A stretch of 64,000 nucleotides of DNA, from NCBI RefSeq assembly GCF_001641335.1, contig NZ_LVEM01000003.1, positions 243,202-307,201 on the forward strand. The letters are read 5' to 3'. The position numbers and the translations under genes are program-made. Below are positions 42,308-50,640 of this stretch, in pieces (position 1 is the stretch's first letter; each line of letters opens with the position of its first letter). Under the pieces are notes generated by a model. That model was not told the DNA's origin. It saw only the letters and a program-made list of their open reading frames with translations, and did no database searches. This DNA is from Bradyrhizobium stylosanthis. GTDB lineage: Bacteria; Pseudomonadota; Alphaproteobacteria; Rhizobiales; Xanthobacteraceae.

Positions 42308-43075
42308 TCACGCTTCGGGAAAGCCCCGCAAGAGGTACGATCGCACGGCGCCCAACAAGGCGTTCAGAATCAACCCCAGCAGCGAGATCGTGATCAATGG
42401 CACGAACATGTCGACGGCCTGGAACGTCCGCGCCGCCGTAACGAGGGCATGACCGAGCCCGTCCGTCGACGTGATCATCTCAGCCAGAAACACCACGATG
42501 CAGGAAATGACAAGGCCGATCCGGCACCCAGTCAGGATCGACGGCATCGCCGCGGGCAAGATCACCCTGAACAGGATTTCGTATCGGGATGTGCCCGCCG
42601 CCATCGCCGACCAGATCAGTTTTTGCTCGACGGTCGATGCGCCATAATAGGTCGACAAGAGAATAGGAAAAAGTGCGTCCGCCGTCACCAGCGCGATCTT
42701 CGATCCGTGGCCGAAACCGAGCAGCAGGAGCAGTGCAGGATAGAGCGCGACCTTGGGCAACGGTGCCAACACCCGCACGATCGGCCGAACCACCGCGTTG
42801 ATTGCCGGATTTGCGGCGGCGGCGATGCCGATACTGACTCCGAGCACGACCGCGATCGCAAAACCTGCAAACAGCCGGACCAGGGTCGCCGCGATCTCCT
42901 GCTGAAATGTCCACGACACGAGCTGTTGAAGAAGGCGGCTGAAGACATAGCCCGGGGGCGGCAGCAAGGTCGCCGGCGCAAAGCCGAACGAGACGAGGCC
43001 CTGCCACGCCGCTATGACTAGAGCGATCGGCGCGAGCCCGAGGAGGAGGTTTGCCGAGATGAGGCGCGATGTCAT
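42308..43075 (-). CDS. NitT/TauT-family ABC transporter permease
   Basis: This 255-residue inner-membrane permease has about six helices and the BPD_transp_1 EAA loop region AGTSRYEILFRVILPAAMPSILTGCRIGL. It belongs to the SsuC/TauC type that imports sulfonates, nitrate, pyrimidine precursors or aromatics. It overlaps the second permease gene by 4 bp (ATGA). Confidence 0.9.
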   Translation of the reverse strand: MTSRLISANLLLGLAPIALVIAAWQGLVSFGFAPATLLPPPGYVFSRLLQQLVSWTFQQEIAATLVRLFAGFAIAVVLGVSIGIAAAANPAINAVVRPIVRVLAPLPKVALYPALLLLLGFGHGSKIALVTADALFPILLSTYYGASTVEQKLIWSAMAAGTSRYEILFRVILPAAMPSILTGCRIGLVISCIVVFLAEMITSTDGLGHALVTAARTFQAVDMFVPLITISLLGLILNALLGAVRSYLLRGFPEA

Positions 43076-43857
43076 GAGAAGCTCAGGGGCATGTCGAACT
43101 GAGGCTCGGACCAGCGCACCAGCCTGGCGCGGATCCGCTCGAAGATCGCATCGAGGCAGATGCCCATTGCTCCCACGATGATGATCATCGCGAAGACAGT
43201 GTCGTATTGCCCCATGTCGAGCGCATTGAACAGGATGTTACCTGCGCCCGACTGACGGGCGATCATCTCACTGGTGATCATCGTGATCAGCGCCAGCACC
43301 AATCCCGTGCGGCACCCGGTCAGGATCTCCGGCAGCGCGGCAGGCAGCACGATCCGGACCAGGCGCTGCAGGGGCGAGAGACCCATCGCTGCGCCTGACC
43401 ACAACATCTTCTCTTCCACCGCTTTCGCACCCTCGAAGCTGTGATAGATCACGGGCAGGCTGACGCCGAGGAAGATCACCAGCGTCTTTGTGACGTCGCC
43501 GACGCCCAGCCACAGCATGATGATGGGCATCAAGGCTGCCTTCGGGACCGGATAGATCACCATCAGGAGCGGATTGAAGAAGGCTGCGACGGCCCGGCTG
43601 CGCCCCATCAAGAGGCCAAGCGGAATCGAGAAAAGCACGGCTACACCGAACCCCATCGCCATACGGCGAAGCGAGGCCAGGATGTTGATCAGGGCTTCCT
43701 TGTCGCCAAGGATGTCAGGAACCGCACGAATCGCCTCGATCGCCGTTGGAAAGCTGTCGTTCTTCAATACCAGCGAGGCAACCTGCCACACTGCCAGCAA
43801 TCCGATGCAGGCCAGCACCGGAGCGGCACGTCTGGTCAGGGCGGTTGGCGATATCAC
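43072..43857 (-). CDS. NitT/TauT-family ABC transporter permease
   Basis: This 261-residue SsuC-like permease has several transmembrane helices and an EAA loop MGLSPLQRLVRIVLPAALPEILTGCRTGLVLALI. Two different permease genes in tandem suggest a heterodimeric channel. It overlaps its neighbours by 4 bp on both sides, so the three transporter genes are translationally coupled. Confidence 0.9.
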   Translation of the reverse strand: MISPTALTRRAAPVLACIGLLAVWQVASLVLKNDSFPTAIEAIRAVPDILGDKEALINILASLRRMAMGFGVAVLFSIPLGLLMGRSRAVAAFFNPLLMVIYPVPKAALMPIIMLWLGVGDVTKTLVIFLGVSLPVIYHSFEGAKAVEEKMLWSGAAMGLSPLQRLVRIVLPAALPEILTGCRTGLVLALITMITSEMIARQSGAGNILFNALDMGQYDTVFAMIIIVGAMGICLDAIFERIRARLVRWSEPQFDMPLSFS

Positions 43858-44699
43858 GTGGCAGACCCGGCTTCATCGCTCTCGTCGAACATGCGCTCGA
43901 TGTCGACGACGTATTTCTGATAGCGCGGATCGAGCAGCAGTTCGCTGCGGCGGCGCGGCCGCGGAAGATCGATGTCGATCACTTGCCGGATGCGGCCGGG
44001 CGATTTCGACATCATCACGACCTTGTCCGACAGGAAGACAGCCTCGTCGACCGAATGGGTCACGAACAATACCGTCTTGCGGTCGCGCTCCCAGATATTC
44101 AGCAGGTCGTTCTGCAGGCGCGTCCGGGTGTGGGCGTCCAGTGCCCCGAACGGCTCGTCCATCAACAGGACCTCAGGATGGTAGGCAAGCGTCCGCGCGA
44201 GCGCCACGCGCTGCTTCATGCCGCCCGACAGCTCCTTGGGATAGAAATTCTCGTAGCCCTTGAGGCCAACCATCTCGATCAGCGAACGGCTCAGCGCATC
44301 AGCCTCGCTCGCCCGCACACCTTGCTGGCGCGGCCCGTACATCACATTGCCAAGGACCGTCTTCCAGGGAAACAGTGCAAACTCCTGGAACACCGGTCCG
44401 CGATCCGGACCGGGTCCTGTGATCGCCTGCCCCTTGATCCTCGCCGCACCACTGGTTGGGCTGACGAAACCGCCGACGATGTAAAGCAGTGTCGACTTGC
44501 CGCAGCCGGATGGCCCAAGAATTGAAACGAAGGCCCCTTCCTCGATCGTCAGCGAGATGTCCGAGAGCGCCAAATGATCCTTGCGCGCCGAGGTCTGAAA
44601 AACCTGCGAGACGCGGTCGATCTCGATGATCGCAGAAGCCGGCTTTTGTGACGCCACCGGTTTCACCCATTCGCTCGATCTCGAAGGCACTACCTTCAT
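43854..44699 (-). CDS. NitT/TauT-family ABC transporter ATP-binding protein
   Basis: This 281-residue ATPase has Walker A GPSGCGKST (about 61-69), Q-loop QEFALFPWKTVLGNV, signature LSGGMKQRVALARTLA, and Walker B VLLMDEPFGALDAHTR with H-loop THSVDEAVFLSD. It is typical of SsuB/TauB. It powers the two adjacent permeases; the binding protein is encoded upstream beyond an IlvD-like gene. Confidence 0.93.
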   Translation of the reverse strand: MKVVPSRSSEWVKPVASQKPASAIIEIDRVSQVFQTSARKDHLALSDISLTIEEGAFVSILGPSGCGKSTLLYIVGGFVSPTSGAARIKGQAITGPGPDRGPVFQEFALFPWKTVLGNVMYGPRQQGVRASEADALSRSLIEMVGLKGYENFYPKELSGGMKQRVALARTLAYHPEVLLMDEPFGALDAHTRTRLQNDLLNIWERDRKTVLFVTHSVDEAVFLSDKVVMMSKSPGRIRQVIDIDLPRPRRRSELLLDPRYQKYVVDIERMFDESDEAGSAT

Positions 44700-44818
44700 C
44701 CCGTTCTCACTTCACGCGTGCCATGTCGCACAACAAGTCTGCCGAATGCCCTCCGTCAGCTGAACGAGCTTAGCAAGAAACTTGCCAGATCGACTGCTGT
44801 TTCCGCCACCCACGCGGC

Positions 44819-46516
44819 TCATTGTTCGAACCAGGGCCATTCTGCCGGGCCCTCATGCGTCACGGCTCCGCCCGGCGCCTGCCCGACGAGACGCGCATAT
44901 TTCGCGAGCGCACCTGCGCGGTGACGTGGCGGCCGCGGTTTCCAATCGCGCTGTCGCGCCGCGAGCTCTTGCTCGTCGAGCAGCACATCCATCCGGCGGC
45001 TGGCCGCGTCAATGCGGATCCTGTCACCGTCGCGAACGAGCGCCAGCGGACCGCCAACGAACGCTTCGGGGGAGACATAGCCGATGCACATGCCGCGGGT
45101 GGCGCCCGAGAACCGGCCGTCCGTGATCAGGGCCACCTTCTCGCCCATACCCTGGCCATAGATCAACGCGGTGACGCCGAGCATCTCGCGCATGCCGGGG
45201 CCGCCGACGGGTCCTTCGTTGCGAATAACGAGAACTTCGCCCGGCCTGTAGCTTCGGTCACGAACCGCCTTGACACAGGCCTCCTCGTCTTCGAAGACGC
45301 GGGCAATCCCCTCGAAGTATTGGCTCTTCAGGCCAGCGACCTTGATCACCGCCCCGTCTGGACAGAGATTGCCCTTCAGCACCGCCACACCGCCATCCGG
45401 CATGATCGGGGCACGCGAGGTGTAGACGATCTCTCCATCAGGCGCGTTGGCAGCGCCGTATTCCTCCGCGAGTGTACGGCCTGTGATGGTCAGGCAGCTG
45501 CCATCGATATGCCCACTCTGAATCAACTCCCGGATCACGACCGCAGCGCCGCCGATATCGTAGACGTCCTTCGCCGTGTATTTGCCCCCAGGCCGCAAGT
45601 TTCCGATCAGTGGTGTCCTGGCAAAGACCTCACCGACGTCATCGATCGTGAATGCGATGCCGGCCTCGTTCGCGATGGCGGGCAGATGCAGCGCAGCGTT
45701 GGTCGAGCCGCCCGTCGCAGCAACGATCGCCGCACCGTTCTCGAGGGATTTTCGCGTCACGATGTCGCGTGGCAACGGCCCGCCTCGCTCCAGCATCTCC
45801 ATGATCAGTCGCCCCGCGCGCCGCGAGATCTGCGCGCGTTCAGCATAGACGCCGGGCACCATCGAAACGTTTGGAATGGTCAGGCCCATTGCCTCCGACA
45901 CCATCCCCATGGTGTTCGCGGTGAACTGGCCAGCACATGCGCCGATGGTCGGAAGACATGCACGCTCAATCCGCTCTAGCGTGGCGCCGTCGATCTCACC
46001 CGTCATGAAACTGCCGACAGCCTCGTAGGAATCGAGCACAGTCAGCGTCCGCCCGTCCACGCGCCCGGGCAGCGAGCTGCCGCCATAGATGAAAATGGAC
46101 GGCACGTTGCAACGGACCATGCCCATCATCACGCCGGGAAGGGTCTTGTCGCATCCGCCGTACCCGATCAGCGCGTCGTAAGCCAGGCCATGGACGACGG
46201 CTTCGATCGAATCGGCAATCAGCTCGCGCGAAAAGAGGGAAAACTTCATTCCCTCATGATTCATGCTGATGCCGTCGGAGACCGACACGGTCGAGAATTC
46301 GCGGGGCGTGCCGCCCGCCTCCTCAATTCCGGTCTTCGCTGCGGCCACCTGGAAGTCGTGAGTCATGTTGCAGGGCGTCTGCTCGCCCTTCATGCTGACG
46401 ACGCCAACCATAGGCCTGGCAATCGCGGCGTCGTCGAGCCCCATCGCACGCATGAAAGCGCGGTGCGGGGCGCGGTCGAGCCCCTCTGTCGTCACCCGTG
46501 ATCGCAACTTCTTCAT
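44819..46516 (-). CDS. IlvD/Edd-family dehydratase ([2Fe-2S]-type cysteines)
   Basis: This 565-residue protein has the DHAD core: EQTPCNMTHDFQVAAAKTG, GYGGCDKTLPGVMMGMVRCNVPSIFIYGGSS and ACLPTIGACAGQFTANTMGMVSEAMGL. The three cysteines match the [2Fe-2S] type of the family rather than [4Fe-4S]. Members dehydrate 2,3-dihydroxyacids or sugar acids. Its place between a binding protein and an ABC ATPase makes a catabolic role more likely than isoleucine/valine synthesis. I chose ATG 46516 (GAAG site); an in-frame ATG at 46537 lies inside a hairpin. Confidence 0.88.
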   Translation of the reverse strand: MKKLRSRVTTEGLDRAPHRAFMRAMGLDDAAIARPMVGVVSMKGEQTPCNMTHDFQVAAAKTGIEEAGGTPREFSTVSVSDGISMNHEGMKFSLFSRELIADSIEAVVHGLAYDALIGYGGCDKTLPGVMMGMVRCNVPSIFIYGGSSLPGRVDGRTLTVLDSYEAVGSFMTGEIDGATLERIERACLPTIGACAGQFTANTMGMVSEAMGLTIPNVSMVPGVYAERAQISRRAGRLIMEMLERGGPLPRDIVTRKSLENGAAIVAATGGSTNAALHLPAIANEAGIAFTIDDVGEVFARTPLIGNLRPGGKYTAKDVYDIGGAAVVIRELIQSGHIDGSCLTITGRTLAEEYGAANAPDGEIVYTSRAPIMPDGGVAVLKGNLCPDGAVIKVAGLKSQYFEGIARVFEDEEACVKAVRDRSYRPGEVLVIRNEGPVGGPGMREMLGVTALIYGQGMGEKVALITDGRFSGATRGMCIGYVSPEAFVGGPLALVRDGDRIRIDAASRRMDVLLDEQELAARQRDWKPRPPRHRAGALAKYARLVGQAPGGAVTHEGPAEWPWFEQ

Positions 46517-46533
46517 GCGTGCATCTTCTTCAT

Positions 46534-46560
46534 GCAACGCCCGGACGACCGGGCAGTTGC
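46534..46560 (-). other. Intercistronic stem-loop between binding-protein and ilvD-like genes
   Basis: GCAAC-GCCCGG pairs with CCGGGC-A-GTTGC around a 4-base loop (ACGA), with one bulged base. There is no T-run after it, so it is not a classical terminator. It may protect the binding-protein transcript end or lower readthrough to the downstream operon (inference). Confidence 0.5.
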
Positions 46561-46592
46561 GATCTGACTGTTCGGATAGCTCGTTCTACCGC

Positions 46593-47576
46593 CTATTCCA
46601 GCGGAGCGACGATCGTCGGGTGCTTGAACTGAGCAACATCCAGCTTCGGCAGCATTCCCGTCTCTGCATAGATATCGAGCATCTTCTGAATCGCAGGGAA
46701 ATTCGGCGCCGCCCCGGGATCACGGCCAAAGTCGTTGTCCTTGAGCAGATAAGTTTCCAGTACCGGAACCGGTGCCTTCAGCACTTCGGACACAACCTTC
46801 AAGGTCTCTTCGCGGTTCGCCAAGGCCTTCTTCATGCCTGACGTGATGTCGCGGACATAGGCCTTGACCAGTTCCGGATTCTTGTCGACGAAATCGGCAC
46901 GGCAGGCTTCCAGAATGTGCACGATGTTCGGCATGGCCTGCGACAGCGAGAACAGTTTGCGGGTGCCGCCCTTCGCCTCAGCGCGCGCGGCAAACGGCTG
47001 GTTCATGTTGACGGCGTCAACGCGGCCCTGGCGTAACGCGTCCTCTGAGACGGCAAACCCGACCTCGACCAGCTTGATATCCTTGGCGGGATCGACACCG
47101 TTCTGCTTCAGGAGCAGATTGAACGGCCCCTGCGTGCCGCCCCCGATCACGGAAATGCCGACAGTCTTGCCCTTGAGGTCGGCAATGGTCTTGATCGGCG
47201 AGTCGTCCATCACGGCCCAATAGACCGAAAAGCCGCCCGGCTTCTCGAACACATGTTGCGCCACGATGTAGGCCTTGAGATTGCCGCCAACCACACCATT
47301 GGAGAGCGACAGCGGCGCCTGCGTCGCGCAATCCAGAGCGCCCGCGGCCAATGCCTGCGTCATCGGTGCGGTACCCTGAAATTGGGTCCATTCAATGTTG
47401 TAGGTCTTACCGATATTGGGGAATTCAGCCGGCCTGCGCATCATCCAGTATTTGGATTCCTCGGCCGGAATGGTCCAGCCGACGCGGATCGTCTGCTGCG
47501 CCCGTGACGGACCTGCGCCCGCAATCACGGCCACCACCACAGCGGTTGCCAGCATCAACCTCGAAACCGTTCGCAT
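46593..47576 (-). CDS. NitT/TauT-family ABC transporter substrate-binding protein
   Basis: This 327-residue periplasmic protein has a signal peptide (cleavage near SRA-QQTIRVG). The SsuA/NrtA-type fold shows in FQGTAPMTQALAAGALDCATQAPLSLSNGVV, VGISVIGGGTQGPFNLLLKQNGVDPAKDIKLVEVGF and QGRVDAVNMNQPFAARAEAKGG. I chose ATG 47576; the frame to 47831 runs into the divergent gene. It supplies ligand to the permeases at 42.3-43.9 kb. The ligand is unknown. Confidence 0.91.
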   Translation of the reverse strand: MRTVSRLMLATAVVVAVIAGAGPSRAQQTIRVGWTIPAEESKYWMMRRPAEFPNIGKTYNIEWTQFQGTAPMTQALAAGALDCATQAPLSLSNGVVGGNLKAYIVAQHVFEKPGGFSVYWAVMDDSPIKTIADLKGKTVGISVIGGGTQGPFNLLLKQNGVDPAKDIKLVEVGFAVSEDALRQGRVDAVNMNQPFAARAEAKGGTRKLFSLSQAMPNIVHILEACRADFVDKNPELVKAYVRDITSGMKKALANREETLKVVSEVLKAPVPVLETYLLKDNDFGRDPGAAPNFPAIQKMLDIYAETGMLPKLDVAQFKHPTIVAPLE

Positions 47577-47744
47577 CGCGCCCACTCCGTTGCTCCGGCG
47601 CCGACCGGCGCCACCCACCCCGACCGGTCCAAATGTTTCATGGTTCAAACAATCAAGCAAGCCATGCAAGCCCACCCGGTTTCGCCGTTGCACGTCCCAT
47701 GTATGGTAGGTCGGCAGTTGCGCTGCGACAGGAGGAAGCAACTT

Positions 47745-48653
47745 ATGGCTGATACCAGCAAGACAAACTCGCAAGGCGTCGAGCGGCTCGGCTACCTCGG
47801 CCTCGGGCTGATGGGGACCCCCATGACCCATCGCCTGCTCAAGGCTGGCTATCAGGTCACGGTCTGGAACCGCTCAGAGAGCAAAATCGCGCCGCTCACC
47901 GACGCCGGCGCCATGCGCGGACCGATGCCCTGCGACGTCATGACTGGGTCGGACATCATCTTCATGTGCGTCACTGACGCCGCGGCGGTGGAAGAAGTGA
48001 TATTTGGAGCTGGAGGTCTTGCGGCCGCTCCCGGTGCGGGCAAGCTTGTCGTCGACTTCTCCTCGATCCATCCTGACGCAGCGCGCGACCTTGCGAGGCG
48101 GCTGAAGGAGGCCAATGGCGCGGGCTGGATCGATGCACCCGTATCCGGCGGCACCAAGGGCGCCGAGGAAGGCACCCTCGCAATCATGGCCGGCGGAGAT
48201 GCCGCCGACATCGAAAGGGTACGCCCCTACGTCCTCGCGATGGCGCGCAGGTTCACCCACATGGGCCCCACCGGCGCGGGCCAGACGACCAAGCTGTGCA
48301 ATCAAGTGATCGTCGGATGCGCGATGGCCGTTCTTGCGGAAGCAACGCGCCTTGCCGTGAACTCGGGAATTGACGCCAATCGCTTGCCCGAAGCGCTTGC
48401 CGGTGGCTTTGCGGATTCCATTCCGCTTCAGCTCTTCGTGCCACGAATGGCCCAGGGCATTCACGCTCCGCCGCTTGGTCACATCGCAACAATGCTCAAG
48501 GACCTCGATACCGTTGCCGATGTCGCGCAGTCGACATCGACGCCTGTGCCGATGACATCGCTTGCCGGGCAACTCTTCAGACTGGCGAAGGCCGCGCGTG
48601 GCGCGGATGCTGACGCGCTGGAGATCTACAAATTATCATCGGCGGAACATTGA
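47745..48653 (+). CDS. Beta-hydroxyacid dehydrogenase (3-hydroxyisobutyrate dehydrogenase family)
   Basis: This 302-residue protein has an N-terminal Rossmann fold LGYLGLGLMGTPMTHRLLKAGYQVTVWNRS, substrate motif DAPVSGGTKGAEEGTLAIMAGG, and catalytic Lys in GAGQTTKLCNQVIVG. It oxidises a beta-hydroxyacid or reduces a semialdehyde. The ATG at 47745 has AGGAGGAAG upstream. It is the only rightward gene in this block, divergent from the binding protein, so the 168-bp gap should hold a shared regulatory site. Confidence 0.9.
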   Translation: MADTSKTNSQGVERLGYLGLGLMGTPMTHRLLKAGYQVTVWNRSESKIAPLTDAGAMRGPMPCDVMTGSDIIFMCVTDAAAVEEVIFGAGGLAAAPGAGKLVVDFSSIHPDAARDLARRLKEANGAGWIDAPVSGGTKGAEEGTLAIMAGGDAADIERVRPYVLAMARRFTHMGPTGAGQTTKLCNQVIVGCAMAVLAEATRLAVNSGIDANRLPEALAGGFADSIPLQLFVPRMAQGIHAPPLGHIATMLKDLDTVADVAQSTSTPVPMTSLAGQLFRLAKAARGADADALEIYKLSSAEH

Positions 48654-48674
48654 TCCGTCGAATACGAGCAAGCT

Positions 48675-49238
48675 CTAGGGCGAATTCTTGCGGTCATCGT
48701 CGGCAAGAAACCGGCCATATGCCCCTCGCGCAAACAGCAGAGATTCCTTGGCATTGTAGGCATAGGCCTCGACTGCTCCGAGAAAGATCACGTGATCGCC
48801 GCCGTAGTAGCGGTTGACGGAGCGGCATTGAAAACTGGCGACGCTTTCGGCCAGCACCGGCGCGTTGCCGAGGCCGGGTGCCCAGGCGACGCCGGCGAAC
48901 TTGTCCTCGGAGGATTTGGCGAACTTGTTCGCAAGTGCCTGCTGGGACGTGCTGAGGACATGGACGGTGAAGTGACTGGCATTCTGAAACACCGGCAGGC
49001 TCGAGGAGTAGACCCCAAGGCTCCAGAGGACCAGAGGAGGGTTCAAGGAGACCGACGCGAAGGAATTGCAGGTGATACCATAGGGCTTCCCGTCATCCGC
49101 CGTGGCCGTGATGATCGTTACCCCGGTCCCGTAAGTACCGAGCGCATTCCGAAAATCACGGGGATCGATCGGCGAGCTGTCGCTCGCGAGTTCGTTGGCT
49201 GGATCGGGAACGGCCGACTGCTTCGGCAGATCATTCAT
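48675..49238 (-). CDS. Flavin reductase (HpaC-like) component
   Basis: This 187-residue flavin-reductase-domain protein has FRNALGTYGTGVTIITATADDGKPYGITCNSFASVSLNPPLVLWSL and a C-terminal HVIFLGAVEAYAYN with the family Gly-rich strand. It supplies reduced FMN/FAD to the monooxygenase encoded 9 bp upstream on the same strand, forming a two-component hydroxylase. Confidence 0.92.
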   Translation of the reverse strand: MNDLPKQSAVPDPANELASDSSPIDPRDFRNALGTYGTGVTIITATADDGKPYGITCNSFASVSLNPPLVLWSLGVYSSSLPVFQNASHFTVHVLSTSQQALANKFAKSSEDKFAGVAWAPGLGNAPVLAESVASFQCRSVNRYYGGDHVIFLGAVEAYAYNAKESLLFARGAYGRFLADDDRKNSP

Positions 49239-49247
49239 CGGCCGGCC

Positions 49248-50477
49248 TCACAGCGTAAGATTCTCGGACGGCAGGCCCAGCGCCACACGTCCATAGTTGG
49301 TTCCGGCCGCGTCGAAGTTGAACGCGAGATGCGAGTTGATCGCATGCGCATCGCGGAACTGCCGCTGCAACACCCCCGTCGTGAACAGGCCACGAGCCCC
49401 GCTCGCCGCAAACAACATCGAGACCGCATCCGTACACAGGTTCACCGAAAATGACCCGTCACGCCGATACCTGGTCTTGGCTGCCATATCGGGAATATGG
49501 CCGCGTCTTGCATCCTCCATTGCGTCGATACAAACCGAGCGCATGATCAGGCGCGCCGCGTCGATCTTGGCGGAGGCCTCCGCGATCTTGATCTGCGTGC
49601 TTTGAAAGTCGCTCAGCTTGGCCCGGTTGTAGGTGGAGATCCGGTGACGCGCGACCTCGATATAGTCGTTCAGGCAGGCTTGCGCATTGCCGAGCGCAAC
49701 GCCGGACAACACGTAAGGAAACAACGAAAATACAGGCAAGGCGTACAATGGATTGGGATTGACCTTGCTTCCCGGTGTCCGGCCGCCGGTAAGCGCGCCA
49801 ACGGCGACCGTCATATCGTCGGCCACAAAGGCGCCGCGGACTTCCACATCGCAAGATCCCGTGCCACGCAGTCCTGCGACGTTCCACGTGTCGAGTACCT
49901 TATAATCGTCCTTCGGAAGCAGAAAGATCCGATACTCGATGCCGTCGGCCTCGTCCTCTGAGGAAACCACGCTCGCAAGCATATTCCATTCGCAAGACGC
50001 GACGCCGGACGAGAACGGCCAGCTTCCATGCAACTGGTATCCACCCTTGACCTTCGTGGCGCGTCCGGCAGGAAAGATAAACGAGGAAGCGATCAGCGCA
50101 TTGGGATCACGGCCCCAGACCAGATCCTGCGCCCTTTGCTCGAACATGCCGAGCATCCAGTGATGGCTCGCCAGATTGGCGAGATTCCACGCAACCGAAG
50201 CGTCGGCCTGGCCAAGCAGATCGGCGCAGTCGATGAGGGCGACGTAGTCAAGCTCGGCACCGCCGACGCGCTTGGGTTGAAGCATCCGGAACAGGCCGGC
50301 CTCGTGCAGATCCCGTTCGGTCTCGGGCGGCAGGCATCGCAGCTCCTCCGTTCGTGCAGCCCGCTCTCGCAGCCGCGGCAAGAGCGCCCGCGCCCTGGCG
50401 ATCATTGCCGCATAGGCACGCTCACCGGATCCAAGCCCCTCGGACTCGCCCACGCTCGGCTCTTGACCAGGCGCCAT
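49248..50477 (-). CDS. Oxygenase of a two-component flavin monooxygenase (HpaH/HsaA type, ACAD fold)
   Basis: This 409-residue ACAD-like flavoprotein has LRCLPPETERDLHEAGLFRMLQPKRVGGAELDY, DASVAWNLANLASHHWMLG, SFIFPAGRATKVKGGYQLHGSWPFSSGVASCEW, and C-terminal GARGLFTTGVLQRQFRDAHAINSHLAFN, close to p-hydroxyphenylacetate and HsaA-type oxygenases. It hydroxylates a phenolic or heteroaromatic substrate using FMNH2/FADH2 from the partner. I chose ATG 50477 with GAGGGA 6 bases upstream; ATG 50501 is an alternative. Confidence 0.9.
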   Translation of the reverse strand: MAPGQEPSVGESEGLGSGERAYAAMIARARALLPRLRERAARTEELRCLPPETERDLHEAGLFRMLQPKRVGGAELDYVALIDCADLLGQADASVAWNLANLASHHWMLGMFEQRAQDLVWGRDPNALIASSFIFPAGRATKVKGGYQLHGSWPFSSGVASCEWNMLASVVSSEDEADGIEYRIFLLPKDDYKVLDTWNVAGLRGTGSCDVEVRGAFVADDMTVAVGALTGGRTPGSKVNPNPLYALPVFSLFPYVLSGVALGNAQACLNDYIEVARHRISTYNRAKLSDFQSTQIKIAEASAKIDAARLIMRSVCIDAMEDARRGHIPDMAAKTRYRRDGSFSVNLCTDAVSMLFAASGARGLFTTGVLQRQFRDAHAINSHLAFNFDAAGTNYGRVALGLPSENLTL

Positions 50478-50501
50478 TCCGCATCCCTCGCTTTCCCACA
50501 T

Positions 50502-50640
50502 TTATGCGGCGGGAGCATCGCCAAATCAAGCCAATCGCTCTGGACCCGGCTACCCGAAAGGAAGCGATATCGCGAACACCGATATCGTGAAGCAGTGCCC
50601 AGAAGCCGCGGAGCCTGCCCACGAGGTCGACCGCTCTGAC
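50502..50640. other. Gap with two CGATATCG palindromes
   Basis: CGATATCG occurs at 50565-50572 and 50580-50587, spaced 15 bp start to start, between the CoA-transferase stop and the monooxygenase start. It is a possible operator; nothing else is recognisable. Confidence 0.35.

Noticed and set aside
46517..46537. Earlier ATG for the IlvD-like protein at 46537
   Set aside because: It lies within the intercistronic hairpin and lacks a ribosome site; MKKLRS at 46516 fits the family N-terminus.
47620..47680. GTTT...AAAC imperfect inverted repeat in the divergent gap near 47.63 kb as an operator
   Set aside because: The arms match over only four bases at each end, too weak to call without comparison to related genomes.
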